From NCBI GenBank assembly GCA_963514095.1, contig OY741268.1, positions 32,030,440-32,094,439 of the forward strand: a DNA stretch of 64,000 bases, given 5' to 3'. Below the pieces are notes generated by a model. That model did not search any database. It worked only from the letters and a program-made list of their open reading frames with translations, and was not told the origin of the DNA. Positions 29,476 through 38,643 of the stretch are shown one piece after another. This DNA comes from Eutrigla gurnardus. Its lineage: Eukaryota > Chordata > Actinopteri > Perciformes > Triglidae. Positions within the stretch are counted from its first letter, which is position 1. Every line of letters starts with the position of its first letter. The position numbers and the translations under genes were made by a program.

Positions 29476-30621
29476 TTATTTGACCAATGTCCATTTCCGA
29501 GTCAGAGATGTCTGTCGCCTGGGGAGGTGCGTTTGAGGTATTAGGGTTTTTTTTCTCCGGCTGCTTTGCACGGTGTCTGATATGGTCTCGGGACTTAATG
29601 GCTTCGGTGGGGTCGATCGAGCCAGGAGTTTGGGCCTCGCTTGGAGCTCTGTCTCCCCGCTCTTCTTCCCCACATTTTTAACAGCTTTGCTTTTGTTTTT
29701 GTGATTTTCTTTTGCTGTATTGCGCTCGCCTAAGCCGCCCGCTGACACATCATTTGTTGGCACGCACACTTTTTCTGCCACATTCTCATCACTCTCATGC
29801 TCGCTATTGCCCCCCTCACTCTGCTCGCTCTCTTCCCCTGATCCATTTACGTTTGCGCTCTCTGATTCGGAGGTCTCGGAATTGTCGGAATTGATATCGT
29901 TTTCGCTTTTGTTGCAAATACATTCTTCAGTTTTGTTCGTGCACAGGTTGCATTTATTGTTATTTTCCCCACATTCCCTGGCGTAATGTCCCTGGACTCC
30001 GCACTTGTGACATTGGAAATCAGGACATTCCCTCAGGATATGTCCTGGCTGTACACACATCCTACACACTTTCATTTGCTTGTCATGGATGACCCGAAAA
30101 TATTCCGTACCCAAAGCAGTATTAAATTTAGCCGAGTATGGGAGAGACTGGACCTGATCATTAAACTTTACCTTTAAAAATATAGTCCCGTCTGCAATCG
30201 TTGTCCCCGGCCACATCCTCCGTTTGATGGGGGAAACAGCTGTCACTCCCCAGCCTTGCAGTTTCGCCAATATTTCCTTGTCAGATGGATAGAACGGCAG
30301 GTTTAGGAACGACACCACCAGCTCATCGTTGCTCAGCTCCCTCGCGTGCACTCTGGTCTCTCCGATTTTGAATCCTTCCAAGAGTCTCGCTTTTCCTTTC
30401 GGATGGCTCATCGTCATTTCATATTTGTTTTCGTTAATAAAGAGGCAGGCCAGCAGTCCTCCGCAAAGCTCCCGCACACACTTCATCAGCTTCATTGCGC
30501 TGATTCCGATCGTCCCCTCTATTTCAACATTTACAGTGAGTTTTCTATTTTTTCTTTCTCCTTCCATGTCAAGTTCGTTCTCATTTGTAGTTTTTCCGTT
30601 CCAGGTCTGTTGTTCCATCAT
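29476..30621 (-). CDS. LINE C2 ORF1 (CCHC nucleic-acid binding protein)
   Basis: About 381 codons from MMEQQTWNGKTTNE. The frame is open upstream to 30765, but those residues are hydrophobic and unlike ORF1. Domains: RKLTVNVEIEGTIGISAMKL, a middle part with LQGWGVTAVSPIKRRMWPGT, knuckles CRMCVQPGHILREC and CHKCGVQGHYAREC, a third Cys cluster CNLCTNKTEECIC, acidic Ser/Glu-rich tract, basic end. It has no Ala-rich insert, so it is shorter than family A ORF1. The frame is intact although its ORF2 is dead. Confidence 0.82.
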   Translation of the reverse strand: MMEQQTWNGKTTNENELDMEGERKNRKLTVNVEIEGTIGISAMKLMKCVRELCGGLLACLFINENKYEMTMSHPKGKARLLEGFKIGETRVHARELSNDELVVSFLNLPFYPSDKEILAKLQGWGVTAVSPIKRRMWPGTTIADGTIFLKVKFNDQVQSLPYSAKFNTALGTEYFRVIHDKQMKVCRMCVQPGHILRECPDFQCHKCGVQGHYARECGENNNKCNLCTNKTEECICNKSENDINSDNSETSESESANVNGSGEESEQSEGGNSEHESDENVAEKVCVPTNDVSAGGLGERNTAKENHKNKSKAVKNVGKKSGETELQARPKLLARSTPPKPLSPETISDTVQSSRRKKTLIPQTHLPRRQTSLTRKWTLVK

Positions 30622-31084
30622 GTTTTTAAACAAAAGCGCCCCCAAAAAATAAAACGGGTGATTTAAGAAAAGAAGAGATATCAATCTCCCCCAACAAACA
30701 GTTAGAAGCTTAACATCTAAACAAAAAAGAAATGAGGAGAAGAGAGTGTCACCTGCGGTGCTCAAAGTCTCTCGTTTGAATGTGATCAGCTGATTCTGTG
30801 CACCTGCGTGTTTTTTTTTTTTATCTTTTATTATGAAAATATACTTTTACAATTTGAAAACACTATTCATTTAAAACCACAAACAACACAGAACAGACCG
30901 TACAAAAATGAAAACAAACTGTAAATCAAACACAAATGCAAATAAGGTCAACTGAAAAACGAAACCATGTAACACATAATAAGAAAAACAGACAGAAAAT
31001 ATCTAAACAGACATAAAAGGAAAACTCACAATACAACAAAAAACAAATGAAGCGAACTGAAAAATATATACATCACATTCATAC

Positions 31085-34000
31085 TCACTCAAAAGAAAAA
31101 CACAAATCACCCAACTCATTCACAAAACAGAGAGAACTGCCCGCCACCAGTGCGTCCAGTTGTCGTGCGTGGTGCAGTGTCCTGAAATGTGCCTGTATTA
31201 GTGTTGTCCAGATGCGTGTAACAGATGTGTGTCTGTGCTCGTGAAGTGAAATGTTTCGGCGTGTCCAGGTGGCCTGCCGTGCCAGTGCCAGTGCGGTGTT
31301 GATGAGCGTGTGTTTATGATCCAGTCCAAATAGCAGAGTCCAGGGGGTGAATGTCGTGTGAGTGTAATGGCAATGAGTGCGCAGAACAGACAGTAAAAAG
31401 ACATGAAAACCCACCAACTCAGGGCAGTGCACAAACAAATGTACATCATCTTCATCCCCTAACTGACAAACTGCACAGGTCCTGGAGAAGAGCTCTCTGT
31501 GGACCTGGTGCAGGACGACCCCGGTGAAGACCCTCCTGTGCCTGACCCGGAAGTCCAGGTCGAACGCCGCATGCGACAGGTGTGGGACGCTGCAATTTTT
31601 CCAGATCTTCCCCACGTCCGAGCCGGGGAAGAGCCTCCCCCAAGCTGCCTCGGAGGAAGGCCGCCTCCCCAGCTCGGACGCGAGGAGCCTGTACAGCGCC
31701 CCGGTGTTATACTCAGCAAGGGGTACGACCTGGCTCGGGGCCAGGCACAGGAGGAACGCCAACCGAGGGTCCCGCACCGGTCCGGTGGTGCAGAGAGCCC
31801 TCCTCCAGGACTCTGGCATGGCCCTATCTACTCTAGCACCGGTGCTTCTAACGTGCCCCGGCCTAAAGCTAATCCCTCCCCTGTTCAGTGAAATTTTGGC
31901 TCTTTGAAAATCAAAGAACCCCTCCCCGTCAATCACCTGACCAATCCTCGTGACCCCCGCTGCCCGCAGCGGAGCGCAGGACAGCGCCCTTCCCCCGTGC
32001 TGGAGGAAGGGAGTCTGGAGGAATGGCAACGGTGCGATACTGCCTCTGTTCACCTCTGCTGGCTTGAGGCGGGGCAGCAACTTGCCCCACGCCTCTAGCA
32101 CCTCCCGGAAGAACGGCGGTAGCTGGCTGTAGGCCGTTCTGGGAGGGAGAGTGCACAGATTGTACACGTCCCCCTCGCCGTACTGAGCCAAACAGCCCGC
32201 CATCGCGCCCTCCCAGGGGTACTGCCTGGCCGGATCGAGAAATTTCCTAATCACTTTTAGCCGCAGTGCGTCTCTTTTGGCACTCAAGTCAATTAGTCCT
32301 AAACCCCCCTCCCGTTTATTACCAATTAACACCCGTCGAGCGATCGAATTTGCCCTCCCCCTCCAGAGGAATGTGGAGAGGGTGTCCTGCAGGACGTTTA
32401 GTGCCCAATGTGGCAGCTCGCAGGTTCCCAAAACATGTACTAGAGTAGAGGCTACTAAGGCGTTCCACACTATTACCTTTGCTCTCAGGCTGAGGCCCCG
32501 GGGCCGCCACCTGTTAACAATGTGTTTCACCCTGCTAATTGCCGCGTCCCAGTTACTGTGTGAGGCCCTGTCCCCACCTATGCCCACATATATTCCTAAT
32601 ACCTTAATCTGCTGTTGTATATTAAAACCCCACCTACCTAAACCCCCCCCATTAGCTACTAATAAGCTAGATTTTTCCTTGTTTAACTTTGCCCCCGAGG
32701 CTGCCTCGAAGGCCTCAATATGCTCCAGTGCATACTCTATTTCCTCTGGCGCCGAGGCCAGGATGGTCACGTCGTCCGCAAAGGGGACGACGGTGACCCT
32801 CCTGAGCCCCGGCGCCACGGGCAGTCCCGGCATGCGGCCGTCAGCTGCGACAGCGGCCGCCAAAGACTCCATTATGCAGGAGAAGAGTAGCGGTGAGAGG
32901 GGGCAGCCCTGCCTCACCGATCTGCCGATCCCAAAAGCCCTACTTATCCTGCCATTTATTTTAAGGCGCGACTGCGCTCCCCTGTACAGGAGACCCACCA
33001 GTCGCCTTAGTACTGGGCCGAAGCCCATGGCGCTCAATGAGCCGAACAAAAAGGAGTGATCCACTCTGTCGAAGGCCTTGTCTAGGTCCAGGTTCAGGAG
33101 GAGCCCCTTATTCGACTCCTCCATCCCCCGGACCGCTCCTTGTACTGCCAAGATAGAGTCAGCTATGTCCCGGCCGGGGACGCCGTAAGCCTGCAAGCTG
33201 GTCACGACGTCCCCGGCCACCTCCTTCACCCTGTTCGTGATGATTTTTGCTAGGATCTTATAATCTACGTTTAAAAGACTTATCGGCCTGTAATTTTGTA
33301 TCTTTCTCCTGTCTCCTTTTTTAAAAAGGAGGGAGATTACTCCCGCTGCAAAGCCCTCAGGCTCAACATTATTGTCTACCATCTCATTAAATAGCTGTGT
33401 GAGAAGCGGCACAAAAAACTCCTCAAATGCTATGTATAGCTCGGCGGTGAGGCCGTCCTCTCCAGGGCTTTTGGCCCTGGATAGGCCGGCTACGGCCCTG
33501 GCGACCTCATCCTCCGTGACCCTCCCCTCTAATGCAACACTATCCTGCACGTTTAGCCTACCTCTGATTCTGCTGAGCAGCTGTTCCCCCCTCCCCACAT
33601 CCACCTGCTCCCTGCTGAACAGCTGCTCGAAGAAGGAGACGGCTACCTCCTCTACCCCGTCCTGACCCGTGACCACCCTACCTGTTTCGTCCTGTAGCTG
33701 CTCGATACCTGCTTCTCCTGCCTCAGTTTCTCCAGGCCCAAAAAGTAGGCCGAGTACTTCTCTCCGTGGAGGAGGTCGTTTGCTTTGGCGCGCAGAGCTG
33801 CAGCAGGGCATTTGGCTCTGTGCAGCTCAGCCAGCCTCGCCTTTGCGGCTTCCAGGCTGGCCAACTGCGCCCCAGTCGCCGTGTCAATGTCATCAATGAC
33901 GTTTTTAATGATGTTACCCAACCTCTCCTCCTCCATCCTTTCCTGCCATCTTTTATGTTTAGCGAAGTTTATTGCTAATCTTTTTATTCTAGCTTTAAAC

Positions 34001-34846
34001 TCCCCCCACCTCCCCAACAATCCCCGCTCATCATCGCACTCGTGAACACAATACAACAAGAGCTTTTCCATTTTACCTCTGAAGCGGCGGTCCTCCAGCA
34101 GGCCAGCGTTGAGGACCCACAGGCCGCCCCCCGGACGTCCCCCGGCCCCGAGAAGCTGCATCGGAGGAACAGGTGATCGCTCCATGGGCAAGGCTCATAA
34201 GCAACCCCCCGAATCCCCCTCAGCAACCCCCCGGAGGCCAGGAGCAAGTCAATCCGGGAGTGGCGGCTGCGGCCCTGCACCACCTGGACCCGACTGTAGG
34301 CCCGCCTGCCTGGGTTAAGAACCCGAAACATGTCAATTAAGTCATTTCTGGCACACAAATCAGCAAACACACACCTACTGACATCAGACCTGAGTTTCTC
34401 CCTCCCCCCCACATCATTCAGGGTCTGAACCAGGTTCAAGTCCCCCAGGTGGTGGGAGTGATCCACCTTTCAAGCCCCAGAAACAGAGCTTTTCTTTTCA
34501 TTTCGTCATTGTGAGCATACACGTTAATCAACCTGCCTGCCCACTGTGGACACACAATGTCCAGAATGATTACCCTGCCTTCGTTGTCTGAGTGCACTTC
34601 TGCCCACGTAACCCCCGCTGTCTCCACGAACAGCACAGCCACCCCTCCGGAGGTAACACCCCCGTTGTTGCAAGCTATGCTGCCCTTCCACTCCCCCCGC
34701 ACCCTTTGCTCCACCCACTGATCCCACCAGGTCTCTTGAACACACAAGATTTCATTGCTTTTAACACTAGCAAAAATGGCCCTGGTTTTAACCCACGTGC
34801 GGAGCCCTCGAACATTAAGAGAGAGGAGGGAAGCCATCAGGGGCAC
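31085..34846 (-). pseudogene. LINE A4 ORF2, frameshifted
   Basis: The endonuclease start is open (CVQETWWDQ). A deletion of about 13 bp near 34445 removes part of GDLNLVQ and shifts frame. The C run near 34124-34131 has six C's where A5 has seven, causing another shift, and a third shift lies near 33700 in the linker. From about 33660 the RT (NLDLDKAFDRVDH, SVRQGCPLSPLLF, PFADDVTILA) and the C-terminal CAVCQLGDEDDVHLFVHC are continuous to the stop at 31085. It carries no large deletion. Confidence 0.88.
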
Positions 34847-34865
34847 CTAGTGGAGGAAATGCACA

Positions 34866-36863
34866 TCATTGTTTGGTTTTTCTTTTCTTATTTTTTCGGC
34901 CCGTCCTGACCTGCTTGACCTGGTCCAGGTCCCAGTCGGTGTCGGAGCTGGTCCCGAGCTGTGTCTGAGGAACGACAGGGACCCCTCCCTGCCGTCCCTC
35001 GAGCAGTGGCCCCTCACTGGCTGAGCCCCCCTGTCTGGCCATCACCTGGGCCGAGGGCAGCTCACCGTCTTCTCCAAGACAGGAGCCAACCCCCGCCCTG
35101 CCGCCACCTCCAGCCGCCTCTAGCCCGTCCAGGCTGAAGCCAATGAGCTCCGCCTGGGTCCGGCCTATCGGCACCGCTGCCTGCTCCGGGGGCCCAGCCC
35201 GGGCTAGGTCACCCGTCACGGCCACACCTGCCCCCTTGCTCAGATCCTGCTGCTCACCTGCCACCTGCTCTCTGGATCCAGCCCGGGCTAGGTCAGCCGT
35301 CACGGCCACACCCGCCCCTTCCTGCTCCATGTCCTCCTCGCTCTCACTCTCATCCTCCTCTGAGAGAAGCTCTGCCGAGGAGCCTGCATCCTCCTCCTCC
35401 TCCTTCTCCCCCTCCTCCTCCTCGCTCTCCTTACAAGAGCACCTTGAATTAACATTACTACACAACAAACACTTCTCCTCCTCCGGCCCCCTCTTGGCCC
35501 CACACTCCCGCACATAATGCCCCTGGACCCCGCACTTATGGCAGAAAATTTCCGGGCATTCTCGCAGTATGTGACCTGGCTGAAGGCACATACGGCACAC
35601 TTTTACCTGCCGGTCGTGTATGACCCTGAAGTACTCTGGCCCTAGGGCCGTCTCGAACCGTGCCAAGTACGGCAGGCTCTGGATCTTATCATTAAATTTT
35701 ACTTTAAGAAACCTGGTACCATCAGCGACGTTTGTCCCCGGCCACATTTGTCTCCTGATCGGGGAGGCAGCTCCCACCCCCCAGCTCTCTAATTTAGCCA
35801 CTATCTCCTCATCTGTGATGTAGGCAGGCAAGTTGAGGAACGACACAACTAGTTCATCATTGCATAACCCTTTAGCTAATACAGCAGTGTCCTCTATTTT
35901 GAAACCGTCCAAGATTCTTTCCTTACCTTTGATGTGCGTCAATGTCACTTCATAAGCGCGGGGACCGGTGGCACGGCAAGCCACCAAGCCCCCACACAAG
36001 CCCCTCACCGCCCGCATGAGCTCCATCGCGGAGATTGGGAGAGTCCCTTGAAGCTCCAAGAGCACGGTGAGCTCCTTCTCGAAGGTCCGCTGGGGTCCTG
36101 CTGCCGCGGACGGGCCCGCCACGGCTCCAGCCACTGCTCCCGTCCCCGGTCCAGCCGCCGCTCCAGCCCCCGCAGCCTTGGCCCTTCTCGCTGCCAGCAA
36201 GGCAGCCGCTGTTTCCCTGCCGACCTCCGCTGCCATCAAAGCCGCCGCCGGAGCCTCCACCCGTCCTGCAGAATCCGCCGCCGTCCTCCCGGTCCCGCTG
36301 CCTGGTCCCATGTCGCCCGCTCGTCCCGCCGCTGCCCTGGCCGCTGGAATCACCGCCGCCAGACCCGCCGCCGCCTTGGTCCCTCCTGGAGCGAAGGACA
36401 CGTTCCGTCCCACCGCCGGAGCCGCCGCCATCGGAGCCTTTCCCCGGCCCGACGCGCCTGCTCGACCCGCCGCGGGACCCGCCACTCTGGCGTCCCCGGC
36501 CCTCGTGGCTGCCACCATCGGTGGCACTACTCCAGCTACTCCGGCGGGGCCGGCTGCCAACCCGGAAGCCGGCCCGCTCCTCGTGGCCCGCTGCTTCTGA
36601 GCAGCCACCCGGTTTTTCCCCACCGCAGTCTTCCATTCGCTCCCATCCATACACTCACTTTCACTCACAGACTCGATCTCATTCACCAATCTACCACTCT
36701 TATCCATCCTCACGTCAAACATACCTCTTTCCTCCTCTCCCCTCCGCACGCCCTTTGCAGGACGCCCAGAGGCGAGAGCAGGTGCAGCCAATTCCGGGTC
36801 CGTTACGCTTTTACTCATCGTCGATTTAGCCTTGCTTCTAGTTTTTACCATTATGTCCGTCAT
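34866..36863 (-). CDS. LINE A4 ORF1 (CCHC nucleic-acid binding protein)
   Basis: 665 codons from MTDIMVKTRSKAKSTM, right after a 17-nt A tract. It has the same order as A2, A3 and A5: Ala/Gly-rich part (shorter here by a deletion around the QAGRAGRPAQAA stretch), ELTVLLELQGTLPISAMELM, two knuckles, Glu-rich tract, basic tail. The frame is intact. A spacer of about 20 bp separates it from ORF2. Confidence 0.85.
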   Translation of the reverse strand: MTDIMVKTRSKAKSTMSKSVTDPELAAPALASGRPAKGVRRGEEERGMFDVRMDKSGRLVNEIESVSESECMDGSEWKTAVGKNRVAAQKQRATRSGPASGLAAGPAGVAGVVPPMVAATRAGDARVAGPAAGRAGASGRGKAPMAAAPAVGRNVSFAPGGTKAAAGLAAVIPAARAAAGRAGDMGPGSGTGRTAADSAGRVEAPAAALMAAEVGRETAAALLAARRAKAAGAGAAAGPGTGAVAGAVAGPSAAAGPQRTFEKELTVLLELQGTLPISAMELMRAVRGLCGGLVACRATGPRAYEVTLTHIKGKERILDGFKIEDTAVLAKGLCNDELVVSFLNLPAYITDEEIVAKLESWGVGAASPIRRQMWPGTNVADGTRFLKVKFNDKIQSLPYLARFETALGPEYFRVIHDRQVKVCRMCLQPGHILRECPEIFCHKCGVQGHYVRECGAKRGPEEEKCLLCSNVNSRCSCKESEEEEGEKEEEEDAGSSAELLSEEDESESEEDMEQEGAGVAVTADLARAGSREQVAGEQQDLSKGAGVAVTGDLARAGPPEQAAVPIGRTQAELIGFSLDGLEAAGGGGRAGVGSCLGEDGELPSAQVMARQGGSASEGPLLEGRQGGVPVVPQTQLGTSSDTDWDLDQVKQVRTGRKNKKRKTKQ

Positions 36864-37179
36864 TTTTTTTTTTTTTTTTCTTTTTGCAAAAGTGAAGCTA
36901 CCGTGTATCCCACCCCCGATCAGTGCTAGTCACTGCCGGGGGGTATTCAAACAAACTATTTACAAAAAACCAGAAGTGACACGAGGTACATATAAAGTGA
37001 AGAAAGGACAGAATAGAAGAAAAAAGAAATGAAAAAAAACACACCGCACACACGCACACACACGACGAACAAACAATTCGGACAGACAAACAATTACTCA
37101 CTGCACTCACTGCTGCTCTCACTCTCTGCTCTCAATCCAACACGCCAACTCACACACACACCAACTGCGCTCCAAGAGG

Positions 37180-37202
37180 TTCGGGGCGGTATGGCCGTAA
37201 GC
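37180..37202 (-). rRNA. 5S rRNA 5' half (nt 1-23), cut by LINE A4
   Basis: The minus strand starts GCTTACGGCCATACC and ends CGAA directly at the first base of A4. It has the same length and cut point as 21497-21519, so the insertion point is precise. Confidence 0.9.
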
Positions 37203-37410
37203 TGAAGAAGGATGCGGAGAAAAGCCCTTTATAGATGTCGATCGTCACCACCATTAACGCCTGGGTGCACTTATAGCCAGGAAACTTGATCTTTTCTCAC
37301 ATGTGAAAAGTACAGTGCTGAAGAACATAACTTTTCAGAATATATATTCATCCGATGTCGCCGTGGGGGAACAGCAGCGCCTTCTGCTGTCCGTCAAGAT
37401 AAATAAAAAA
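37203..37410 (-). promoter_or_regulatory. 5S non-transcribed spacer, unit 1
   Basis: About 208 bp, nearly the same as the other two spacers: TATA-like TATAAAGGGC about 31 nt upstream of the 5S start, the CTTTTCTCACATGTGAAAAG near-palindrome, a CAGCAG...CTGCTG hairpin, and the T-run terminator next to the following 5S 3' end. Confidence 0.85.
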
Positions 37411-37507
37411 GCTTACAGCACCTGGTATTCCCAGGCGGTCTCCCATCCAAGTACTGACCAGGCCCGACCCTGCTTAGTTTCCGAGATCAGACGAGATCGG
37501 GCGTGTT
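37411..37507 (-). rRNA. 5S rRNA 3' half (about nt 24-119), cut by LINE A5
   Basis: The sequence from AACACGCCCGATCTCGTCTG to GGTGCTGTAAGC is intact, with box A, the intermediate element and box C. Its upstream side merges into the T run (A tail) of A5, so the exact border within the T's cannot be fixed. Confidence 0.9.
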
Positions 37508-37939
37508 TTTTTTTTTTTTATCTTTTATAATGAAAAATATACTTTGTTTTACAATTTGAAAAAACCTATTCATTAAAACCACAAACAACACGAAACAGAC
37601 TGTACAAAATTGAGAAACAAACTATAAATCAAACACAAATGCAAATAAAGTCAACTGAAAAAACGAAACCATATAACACATGATACGAAACAGACAGAAA
37701 ATATCTAAACAGACATAAAAGGAAAAAACTAACAATACAACAAAGAGCACACTGCAAAAAAGGGGGGTCTAAAAACAAGATAAAAACACTAAATCTGAGG
37801 GAAAATGTACTCAAAACAAGTGAAATTATCTGTCCATGCAGCAAGATAATTTCACTTGACAAGATTTCTTAAATTAAGATTGTTAAATCTAGAAATAAGC
37901 TTGTCTACAGAGGTGTTTGGAAGGCTTAAAATAAGCCAA

Positions 37940-38110
37940 ACATGCTGGTTTTAAGATGAGATTTCTTAAAAAGTAACTTTTTACAGCCTCTAAACAAGTG
38001 AAATATACTAAATTTAAGCATAAAATGCTGGTTTTAAAATGAGATTACTTAAAAAAGTAACTTTTTACAGCCTCAAAATAAGTGAAATATACTAAATATA
38101 AGCAATTACA
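37940..38110 (+). repeat. CACTA left subterminal tandem repeat
   Basis: Two diverged units of about 80 bp share AGTAACTTTTTACAGCCTC and AGTGAAATATACTAAAT. Subterminal repeats of this kind usually serve as transposase binding sites in CACTA elements. That role is inferred. Confidence 0.6.
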
Positions 38111-38643
38111 AACTAAATCTTTCTTACTTTTAGCAAATTTAGCTGAAGATTAGTTAAGAAAAATATTAAATTTAGAGAAAAATACTATACTATTAGTGAA
38201 GAATGACTAAGCTCTGTCTTAATCCAAGCAGGTTTATCTTGAAAATTAATTAAACTAAGATAGATTTGCAAATTCAAATAACAACCAAGCAGTTCAATCA
38301 ATTAATAAATCAAATGACACAAAAGATTTACACAACTTACATTTTTAATTCAAATTAAACAGATTTGCTAGTTCAGACAACTCAACTGAAACAGGGGTGC
38401 GGCCGCGACCGTAGCATCTTTTTTCTTTCACTTAACTTGAAATTTTAAGGCAGCCCTTTCGCTCATATTTTTAAGTTGAAACCATTAGTTACATTTTACA
38501 GTGCAGGCCTCGATGAGGTAAAACAATTCAAGCAAATAATTAAGTGACACTGTAATAAACTTGTGGAATACACAAAACCATTGTAAGGCATGGGTAACAA
38601 TAACAAGAACAACTGACATGACAAAATACTGCTTGACATTCAG

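Larger units (their letters stand above)
25882..30810 (-). mobile_element. LINE C2 (family C, Tx1 clade), decayed
   Basis: About 4.9 kb including a solo LTR. The 5' end (CACGCAGGTGCACAG at 30810) abuts the poly(A) of A4, and the 3' A-rich tail joins the 5S 3' half at 25882. ORF1 is open. ORF2 is broken by deletions in the endonuclease and linker, several frameshifts and the LTR at 26693-27270. It is AT-rich compared with family A and closest to C1. Confidence 0.82.
30811..37179 (-). mobile_element. LINE A4, Tx1-clade 5S-targeting element
   Basis: About 6.4 kb. The 5' end at 37179 joins the 5S 5' half 37180-37202, and the poly(A) (T's 30811-30822) abuts the 5' end of C2. It sits therefore between a 5S 5' half and an older LINE of another family in the same 5S gene. 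ORF1 is open and ORF2 has at least three frameshifts. Confidence 0.86.

Noticed and set aside
30622..30765. N-terminal extension of C2 ORF1
   Set aside because: Open in frame but hydrophobic and unlike any ORF1. The conserved protein begins at or after MMEQQTW.
37411..37507. A complete 5S rRNA gene
   Set aside because: Only the 3' half is present. The 5' half of this gene is not adjacent, because A5 and C1 lie in between.
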